Assembly (NCBI GenBank): GCA_019828545.1
Contig: JACVRA010000133.1
Coordinates: 1-20,339, forward strand
Origin: Paracamarosporium sp. OC-R06-R3
Lineage: Eukaryota; Ascomycota; Dothideomycetes; Pleosporales; Didymosphaeriaceae
Direction: 5' to 3'
DNA: 20,339 bases
Shown here: piece by piece, positions 1 through 7,136 of the stretch
Layout of the letters: each line of letters opens with the position of its first letter
Numbering within the stretch: position 1 is the stretch's first letter
The notes under the pieces: generated by a model
What the model was told of the DNA's origin: nothing
Seen by the model: the letters and a program-made list of their open reading frames with translations, nothing else
The model's database searches: none
Position numbers and translations under genes: made by a program

Positions 1-302
1 AGAAGATTTAGCAAGAGAAGCGTATTGCGCGTGAGGTAGCTAAGGAGGCAAAGGAGAAGGAGAGGGCTAAAAAGGCAGCTCAGCGCACCGCTAAGAAGTC
101 TGCCCACAACGCTAAAAAGGCTCTACAACTATCCCAAAAGGGTAAAAGAAAGGCTTTACAAGCACCTCAGCAGAACAGAAAGCGTTAGAAACGTACTGTT
201 GATGCTCAAGATGTTGGTGATGCCTTAGAGGGCGCATCTGCTGCCCCAACCAGATCAACGCGCTGCGGCCGCAGCGTCAGGCTTCCTGATAGATATCAAT
301 AG
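1..302 (+). pseudogene. 3' end of a pogo/Fot1-like (Tc1-mariner) transposase, truncated by window edge
   Basis: Frame 3 reads through a long Lys/Arg/Ala/Glu-rich tail (EKRIAREVAKEAKEKERAKK at the start) and ends in a basic CGRSVRLPDRYQ motif followed by TAG at 300-302. This charged coiled tail with a terminal RxxRLPxRYx signature is typical of DDE transposases of fungal pogo/Fot1-type elements, which would cut and paste the element in the nucleus. Two in-frame TAG codons (9-11 and 186-188) break it, both at places where Gln (CAG) would be natural, as RIP would produce. The catalytic DDE core would lie left of the window and cannot be checked. The copy looks dead. Family call is by motif style only. 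Confidence 0.7.
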
Positions 303-416
303 TTCAAATGAATCGCAGCTATCGACTTATTACTCCACTAGAAAATCTCGTGATACTATTGATTGTGGGTGGCTCTATTGCCTCATTGCTGATAGAGCGT
401 TTTTGGTGTTCGTGTT

Positions 417-443
417 GCATCGCGCGAATCCGCGCATCGCGCG
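417..443. repeat. GC-rich short repeat, two copies of gcatcgcgcg
   Basis: The 10-mer gcatcgcgcg occurs at 417-426 and 434-443, separated by 7 nt, about 115 nt after the transposase stop. The position suggests it may belong to the 3' untranslated part or subterminal region of the same pogo-like element, but I could not define a terminal inverted repeat or a TA target duplication. Confidence 0.4.
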
Positions 444-3171
444 CACAGACACGTTACGTTAAGTTAGGAAATTTACAAGTTAACATTGGCTTACTAATCG
501 GCACCGTGTGGCGTTCCAATGCTTTAGCACAACTAATTACAGCAGTAAAATATGTTGTGGTAGGAGGTAGAGACGCCACGCGTTGGAAAGATGCTGAAAG
601 CTTTTGCGTAAGCTTCGTGATGTAGTTCTGCATCCGCATTCGATGTTTAGGTTTTGGCTACTGTCTCTTGGAGAATAGAGAGGCTACGAGCATGAAATCC
701 TTACTTCCACCCCCGAAGAGTTTAGTATGTGGGCCTCAGAGTCTAGTAGGGGTACTCGAATCACTTTAAAATATCAATTAATTCGAAATTGTAAGACACT
801 TTTGGATCGTAGAAGAGGCGGGCTGTGCACAATTCTCAATTCCACACTTAATGCGTCAGGTATATGCATACACATGTACATGGACTGTTTGCTGAAGACT
901 CATGCAAATACGAATCTAGCACAAACCCATCTATCCCACGCGTTAAATTGCGTCTTTTCAGCCCCGACCCTATCTCTTCTACCCGACGCCCTAAATCGTC
1001 TCGTGGAATAAGCTCCTCTTTCGCCATCGGCTTGTGCACCATGAAAAAGCAGCTTCTTATAAACATGACCAGCCTAACAGTAATACTGTCTCTATTAACC
1101 TGTACTGCTCCGATCTCGGGTAAGTTGAGGTAAAAAGTTATCTCTCGAGATAAACGTACTGATTTTGGCAAAAGCACCGACAGAGAATTGTGGAATCTGA
1201 GTGGGGATACCAAAGCTCATGGAATGTGATAGAGAGCTTTGACATGGTACAGAGCACTCAAGGCTATCTATCTGTTCAGTACTAATACAGAGTTGTAGAC
1301 ACCGGTTAGAACGGCGACCGCAAACCACATAATGTTTTATGGCGAGCGTGCTCTTCACTTGAGCTTCCTATTCCAGCTTATTCGTTGGAGAATCATTTCC
1401 AAATCCCTAGCATATCGTGCTGTTCCGTCTAAAGAGACTTCTCTTCAAGCACGTACGTCTTTTGAGGTCAGTGACTGGACAATTGTCACTTCATGCAAGG
1501 TAGGATTTTTATAAGATTCACGTAAGTATCTCATTGCTAAACTCACAAAGCTAGAAAATGCATTACTCTGCGTTTTCGCCCCCACGTTAGGCTTAGTGGA
1601 GCTCAGCGTTCTAACCCTCTGCTGCCTGATCTTCGTCGTGCGTACGAGCCTTAGGGACTTGCGCAACATCCATTTAACTGTTCTGATCACCGTAAAGCTT
1701 TTATAAGTCTTGCTTTTACATTTAATTATGTCTACCTCTACAAGCGAAGGGCATTTTGAAGATGTAGCATTCACCGATCCGACTGTTGCAGCTGCCGAGT
1801 GCTTCAATACGCTTGATGTAGGGTATTTGTATACTATCACAGACTTCGTCGCTGATGTTTTGTTTTTGTTTCCTGATTCCCTTAATAAGTTACCGCTTCT
1901 CTATCAATTGATTGTATCGCTGATGGCTGTTCCCGACGGTATGGCAACTTTACCATCTAATTAGGTAGCACCTTTCTGTTGCCAGAATATTCTATCTAGG
2001 CATGCTGTAAGCTACGCCAGTACCTATTCTTATACTCTAATATGCAACGATCGCGTCACTCATTTGATTGATCGTTGGCCTTTGGGCCGGAAAAGCTGGC
2101 TATGATCTCCCGCTCCACGAAGAGCGTAGTGCCGCAACAATGATTGAGGTCCAGTCCTCTTGACATTAATCTCTCCAATTATACTTCCTAGAGAGCTATT
2201 TTGGTTTCTACTTGAAGCTACTATTGCTCTCTTTGTAATCTCTCTCCCTATGCTATGAGCGCTTTTCAGAACCTTTACATCTCGTCAGTCCTTGTATCCT
2301 TCTGCGTTATCCTCGTGTACTAAGGTACCATCACAATTGTATGATATTGAGCAGAACCTGAAGAAAGCTAGTCTGATATATGAGAAGGTCATTAAGGTCT
2401 GATAGCCCATCCAGTATTGTAACCTCGACCGCTTGTTCTCTTAAGCGGGCAGAGCTAATTAAGCACAATAGAATAAATTCTTAATAAACAACTCTTTCTA
2501 TTCCGTGTGGCACTACGAGCGGCTAGATCCAATTAAAATACCAGATAAAAATTGTGTAACAAATGGCCATGTCCATAAACTACGAGCTACGTTAAGTCAC
2601 TGGAATGCTCCTACAACTCTTCAAAATCAAACTCTCGGAGGTTTATATGAATCTTCAATCTAATATGAAGAAAGAGCTGGAACCATGAGTTATCTTTATA
2701 GGCTTCCCATCCGGAGTAAGGAAGAACAGTCACGTCTATAGGAAGTTAGCCTTAAAGTCTGGCAGATGCGTTTCAATCCAACCTAGTAATTATCTATCAA
2801 AGTTGTAACTCCCGCTATTGACGAAGAATTGTGCAAAGCCAGGAAGACGGAACCAATCACGATAGGAAAGTTTCAGTCCATATTAATAAGTGCCCTTTCT
2901 ACTGCTAGAGTATTACGAAATGCTCTTGCACCTGGGTTTGTCATCGCATTCAAATTTTACTCCATGCGGGGCAACTTGAAGCAATAAACGATCCCTACTT
3001 GAAAGCAAAAGCTACCCGACCAAATACCGAAGATAGCACATGGTCTATACTATATAATGTCATCTGTAACCTAGCTCTAATAGGAGGGTTTTATCATAGG
3101 ACGTATGCAATCTAGCTACAAAGCTTTCCTAAGCCGATCCAATTGTCTTCAGCCTGTTAAGCTGCAAATGT
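444..3171. other. Decayed AT-rich DNA without a recognisable gene
   Basis: About 2.7 kb with only short open frames, none of which resembles a family I know. The longest plausible one (1710-1964, plus, ends in TAG) begins around MSTSTSEGHFEDVAFTD; the same frame upstream has a TAA about 25 nt before it, so it may be part of a broken gene. I looked for reverse transcriptase, integrase and tyrosine recombinase signatures in 2000-3150 and found nothing firm. The stretch is probably old mobile-element or gene debris. Confidence 0.5.
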
Positions 3172-3851
3172 GGTTTATATCCCGACCCTAACCAACCCAT
3201 CCGAGAGTTCATCTTCATCTTGCGTATACCTCAAGGAATAGAGGTCTTGCAGTCCCTGCGCCAACTGCTTCTCAACTCAAACCAGAATATCTACTTGAGT
3301 TCAAAGATCCGCACGGCGAGGGAGCTCACAAAGTCAGTTGGTTTAGTGCGCACGTCTAACTTTGTGCACAAGAACATCCGGCCTGAGTGTATTCTGTGCT
3401 TTGAAAAGCCTAAGGTTTGTCGGAGCCGAACATTTCTCGTTGGATATAATGGCTTTTAATTGGCGGATGGCGGGACAAACCTTACAGGAGACGTACACTA
3501 GAATAAGAATATTTACAAACATCCTAGCCTAAGTGTGTACCTGCTGGAGCTTAATACCTAGGACTTTTTCGTCGCGTATATATCCCAAAGCCGTGTGCAT
3601 CACAAGTGTACTCTGACTTTACAGAATAACTTTGAAGGAAAAGAGAGCTAGAACCGCCAGATTTTCTCTTGCAAAACAACTTCTTGAAAGCTGTGGCATT
3701 TCGGTCAAAAGTCTGCCTTGTTGAACTTACAACAGAGAGCCTCCCCCACCGTATTGAGTGGGTTTTGGGCGTAGTATTGAACTCGGTGGGTCAACTCCAG
3801 GCTCCAGAGTTGGAGCTAAGCACTAAGTGCTGTACTGTTACTAATCTATAA
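3172..3851 (+). pseudogene. Relic of a fungal HeLo/STAND-associated (pseudo)kinase domain
   Basis: One frame gives REFIFILRIPQGIEVLQSLR, then SSKIRTARELTKSVGLVRTS, then NFVHKNIRPECILCF and FLVGYNGF. The run FVHKNIRPxxILxF ... FLVGFxxFR is the hallmark of a degenerate protein-kinase region common in ascomycete proteins that also carry HeLo-type or NLR-like modules; these act in the cytoplasm or at membranes in incompatibility and cell death. After a stop at 3457-3459 the same domain continues as LADGGTNLTGD, then NKNIYKHPSLSVYLLEL in shifted frames, and LVELTTESLPHRIEWV near 3720-3765 matches the domain's C-terminal helix. Stops and frameshifts make it non-functional. The N-terminal HeLo part was not found upstream. 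The exact family is a recognition call, not a search result. Confidence 0.7.
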
Positions 3852-3888
3852 CTTTTTAGGGGTTCTGCTCGTCCCCCCACCGTATTGA
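3743..3888 (+). repeat. Exact 15-bp direct repeat cccccaccgtattga, copies 131 bp apart
   Basis: The 15-mer occurs at 3743-3757 and again at 3874-3888. In both places one frame reads PHRI(E/D), so the second may be a partial duplication of the C-terminal helix of the pseudokinase relic rather than chance. Confidence 0.55.
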
Positions 3889-4299
3889 TGATTGATATAC
3901 ACAAGTAGTCTTGACTTGTCTCATATACCTTAATGGGACTTTAGGAGGTAAAGATAGACAGAATATCTCTGTTGCAGTTAAATCTCTGGAATGGACTTGT
4001 TGCGCCTTGAACAGATGTGCGTTTAATACTTCTGGGTATATATTGTCAACAAATCCTCCAGACTCTTTACTCGCCTTTGCCTCTGCCATACTGGGACTTT
4101 GACCGCGCTGGTATAGATACTTTTTCCTCTAATTTCAGAACAAATAACAAAGATCAGCATTCCTTTGAGGTAGATATTGCGTCGCGACGAGGTGCAAGAC
4201 AGTCAAAAGTAGTAGTAAAATAGCCACAAAGAGGAAGTTAATAAAGATAGTCTCAGCTAGTTGGTCCTGAATAGCTCCCGCACTCGACGAGTCTATCGA
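3889..4299. other. Unassigned decayed sequence between two pseudogenes
   Basis: Short frames on both strands (for example 3911-4102 plus, 3856-4089 minus) overlap each other and none reads like a known family. Nothing regulatory was recognised here. Confidence 0.4.
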
Positions 4300-4952
4300 T
4301 ATGGAAGCACAAATGGGCTCAGGTGTAATGAAGCTTATGTCTTCGCAGGTGACATCAAGGACGAAAGACCGTCATTCAACGGTATTGCTATCGGTAACTA
4401 CAAAGTCCAGTAGGTTCCATCAAATCTGCCGCACACTATCATGGAAGAATTCAACTTCAGAGCAGAACCGTGATAGCGCTCGAGTTATAAAAGGCTATTG
4501 AACACCTAACGCAACTAAGGAATCCTAACGCGGCTGTGTCATTATTATTCTTGGACGCCCTGGAAGTCGGATACGCCAACAATATACAAGATTCTTGGTC
4601 CTCAGCCACAACACGCGTCTCTTATAACAACGCTGCGGTTTCCACTACGAATGGAAATAAAGTTTACTTTATTGCTGATGAGCCTGTTGATGTACAGGGT
4701 TGCGTAACTTAGAGGTCATGTTGTAACTCAAGTCTTCCCGAAACTGTTGGATGCATTGATGGCTTCGCTTTTATGAGTGGTGATGATTTGTTGGAGTCAT
4801 TCAAAAAAGCTTGGCCGGACGCAAATGATCAATCTGCGATGCACGCATATTTCGCGGCACTAAGCAATCAAGGCGCTAGCCTTTTGGAGACCTATTATGC
4901 TATACCAAACTCGCCGACCCTTCTATCATGTAGTCTTTTGCCTGGCAACTGA
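4300..4952 (+). pseudogene. Broken unidentified gene with a Cys-containing C-terminal region
   Basis: Frame 1 from 4300 reads YGSTNGLRCNEAYVFAGDIK and later VPSNLPHTIMEEFNFRAEP, interrupted by TAG at 4411-4413 and ended by TGA TAG at 4471-4476. The sense then moves to frame 0: KAIEHLTQLRNPNAAVSLLF, LDALEVGYANNIQDSWSSAT, VYFIADEPVDVQGCVT, a TAG at 4710-4712, then RSCCNSSLPETVGCIDGFAF, DDLLESFKKAWPDAN and LLETYYAIPNSPTLLSCSLL, ending at TGA 4950-4952. The even composition across about 215 codons and the clustered Cys residues (GC, SCC, GC, LSC) suggest a former real protein, perhaps secreted, but I do not recognise the family. There is also a TAA at 4488-4490. At least four stops and one frameshift show it is dead. 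Confidence 0.6.
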
Positions 4953-5191
4953 CAACGCAAGATTTTGTTCGATTTATCTTCTATCACGTTAAGAGTAATC
5001 TAATCCAATATTAGCAAAGCGCTGCCCATCACGGAAACAATTGTTAATTATAGAAAGATACTCCTACTTATTACTATTATAATCTTCTATCTTCTTCTCT
5101 CTAAAGGTGTTTAACCTCTTTAGCTCTTCTATAAATATATCTTTATCCTTTAGTTTTACTATTAAACTTAGTAAAGAATAACTAATTGATC
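4953..5191. other. AT-rich, pyrimidine-rich spacer up to the hairpin
   Basis: From about 5035 to 5190 the plus strand is strongly AT-rich with TC-rich runs (such as cttctatcttcttctctc) and no open frame of note. It directly precedes the 5192-5211 hairpin and could be the end region of an inserted element. Confidence 0.4.
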
Positions 5192-5211
5192 AAATCAGCT
5201 TTCGCTGATTT
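5192..5211 (+). repeat. Perfect 8-bp-arm hairpin AAATCAGC-TTTC-GCTGATTT, copy 1
   Basis: Arms AAATCAGC and GCTGATTT are perfect complements around a TTTC loop. A second copy with the same arms, a different loop (AAAA) and a shared right flank (nnTGGTTTnTT) lies at 16823-16842. PKS homology begins within about 10 nt to its right, so the hairpin sits at a gene truncation point. It may be the structured end of an inserted element (Helitron 3' ends carry such hairpins, but no CTRR terminus is visible next to it). Confidence 0.7.
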
Positions 5212-5793
5212 ATTGGTTTCTTGGTGTTTGTCGAGGAAAAAAAGAATGGCCCTAGCGATACTGATTTTGATCACCTTGCCCTAGCGCACGTTGTGTGCTG
5301 CCTAGATCCTGAAGAACTTGCAATGTATTTTCTGCCACAGGAAAAGATGAATTCTCTGGCCCCAAGGTGGCATTCAGATGCCAAACTCTCACACTTGATC
5401 CGCGCCATGAGAAACTTCCTACGAAATGAAGACAAAGTTTCCGAAGCAGATCCAGGAAGGCAGATACCATCGTTGTTGTATCAAGTAAATCAACTCATCT
5501 CGACAAAGGATGTCGACGGGGCCATTTCGCTTGTGGTTTCTGCAGTCATAGATCAAGCAGCGTCTTTACTCGGAGCGGCTTCTGAAGATATAGATTCCGG
5601 GAGGTCTATGGCGCATTATGGCGTGGGCAGCCTCCTCGCAGTGGGGTTGAGAAACTGGATTTCCTTTTCATTCGACCCTGCTATTCCGCTCTTGGAACTA
5701 TTGGATGAAAGGGTTAGTATTCGAGACCTTGGAATAATAATCCTTGAGAATAAACTCGATGATGGAACTGAAGGCGTGTATAATTCTCCTTAA
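5209..5793 (+). pseudogene. 5'-truncated highly reducing polyketide synthase: C-terminal linker and ACP domain
   Basis: The open frame runs from inside the hairpin to TAA at 5791-5793, with no ATG near its left end. Numbered from the TTG at 5221, residues 20-62 (HVVCCLDPEEL ... WHSDAKLSHLIRAM) match the linker after the ketoreductase domain of fungal HR-PKSs, and residues 100-175 form an acyl-carrier domain (VSAVIDQAASLLG ... YGVGSLLAVGLRNW ... LDERVSIRDLG). S137 would take the phosphopantetheine arm; the usual Asp just before it (DSL) is Gly here. Family members often end with this ACP, so the C-terminus is native and everything from KS to most of KR is missing. The remaining 190 codons are clean. 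As a stand-alone piece it would be only an inactive or orphan carrier protein. No other PKS-cluster gene is visible nearby. Confidence 0.85.
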
Positions 5794-5987
5794 TTTATAG
5801 ATTCTGCTCACTAGAAATAGATTACTAGTCTCCTTGATGGTCTTAGAACAAATTCTGAAATATAATTCTAGTGTTCGAGAAAGAAAAATTGATCTTGAGG
5901 CCTTATAGGCGTACTTGCATACAAAGTGAAAGCCTGCCCCTACCTTACAGCAAGACTCGGCCCGCACGCGCATGAAGGCATCTAGAT

Positions 5988-6656
5988 TTGCCTAGGGTGT
6001 TCAATTCGACGTACATCCGTGTGCAAAGACGGACTACACTTTGCTCTACAACCATGGCTATCTTCTTCCCCTTTTTACTTTCTGCGGGCTTATATGACGG
6101 CCAGAGTAGGAATTCCATAACCAGTCCACTTGTAACAATGCTATACCTCTTAGTCGTCGTTGGTCTTACCGGCACGCAAGGTGCCAAAGTCTTCCTGACG
6201 ATATCCTTCTAGGAGATCCGCGACATCACGCATAACACGTCCAAGCTTGCTGCGCAAGAATGGGCCGCTCGAGGCATGTAGACCATGTCTGGCTACGTAG
6301 ACAATGTGGAGTACTTCGTAGCAGCCTTCCGCGGGGCAGGCGATTCTTGCCATGGGATTATTGGTACCCGATACGCGACCCAGCGGTATAAGAGCAGGCA
6401 GCGGAAGTGCAAACAAGAGGTGCGCCAGGTTGGAGATTTAGCACGGCAAGAATATGGCAGAGGCAGCGGCGTTGCCGCTAGTGCAGGCGACGCTTTAGCG
6501 CGTTGTGTGGAGGAGCTTGCCCGATGCGAGCGAGCTTTCGGGGAAAGTGGCACGCGTGTCCGGCATTTCTACGACAAAGCTGATATCCGCGAGGACAACA
6601 CCATGACCAAGGTGGGCCTGAGAATGTGGGCGGAACAGCAAATTCAGGCGCAGTAG
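5988..6656 (+). pseudogene. Unidentified gene interrupted by two in-frame TAG codons
   Basis: A single frame continues from 5988 to TAG 6654-6656 with only two breaks, TAG at 6210-6212 and TAG at 6279-6281, both readable as former CAG. The left part has two hydrophobic stretches (MAIFFPFLLSAGL and LVTMLYLLVVVGLTG); the middle reads EIRDITHNTSKLAAQEWAAR; the right part is GC-richer and helical (TMSGYVDNVEYFVAAFRGAG, VRQVGDLARQEYG, ALARCVEELARCERAF), which could form a coiled coil. I do not recognise the family. Open minus-strand frames overlap it, but the plus reading is more coherent across the two stops. It may be a small membrane or secreted protein gene hit by RIP, or chance. Confidence 0.4.
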
Positions 6657-7136
6657 TAGGCCACAAGCTGACAGGATCGTTCCGAGGTAATGGATAACTT
6701 TCTTAGTCCTTTCCTGCGGATATAGGAGTTGTTGGCTGCATGTTATTATTGTTGTTGCAAGGCTTGCTACGTAGGCGTCAAGCTGGGTCGAGGTCACTGA
6801 TTAGGTAGCAGGTTATCGTGCGAATCAACTTATCCGAAATACGAAGCCCGTGCCATGCGCAACTCGAGGCGCGTGGAAGGCAGTGAACCATAGAGTAAGA
6901 AGATGAATAATCATTTTCAAAATCGGAAGTCTCGCCATGCAGGTAAGCTTATGGTGCGTCTCTTCAGGACGCAGCAAAGAAAATATGCCGCTCTCGTTCC
7001 GCGGGAGCGGTACGTAGATACCTTGCATTAGCTGATTGGTCTGTAGGCGTGCCATCCACCACACCTGCTTTCTGTCCGGCCCCGCACAACTACTCATCAC
7101 AAACCATCAGAACAACCAGCATTATCTTACTGAACA
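6657..7136. promoter_or_regulatory. Upstream region of the deaminase-MYND gene
   Basis: No convincing gene lies in these 480 nt. An inverted CCAAT box (ATTGG, 7035-7039) sits about 100 nt before the ATG, and the last 55 nt before the ATG are rich in CA/CAAC and poor in G, as fungal leaders often are. No clear TATA box was seen. An open minus frame at 6825-7100 is not protein-like. Confidence 0.35.

Noticed and set aside
2880..3120. Possible tyrosine recombinase/Crypton or Starship captain trace (FYSMRGNLKQ, LEAINDPYLKAK)
   Set aside because: Only a weak resemblance to the R-box region, in different frames, with no second catalytic motif.
5192..5211. Rho-independent-type terminator
   Set aside because: The hairpin has no U-tract, the genome is fungal, and the same motif recurs in another non-terminal context; a repeat-element end is a better reading.
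6150..6797. Three minus-strand open frames (6416-6150, 6553-6293, 6797-6495)
   Set aside because: They overlap each other and the plus frame, none has a coherent domain, and GC-rich sequence opens antisense frames easily.
6825..7100. 91-aa minus-strand open frame upstream of the deaminase gene
   Set aside because: Composition is not protein-like, no family resemblance, and it occupies the promoter region of an intact gene.
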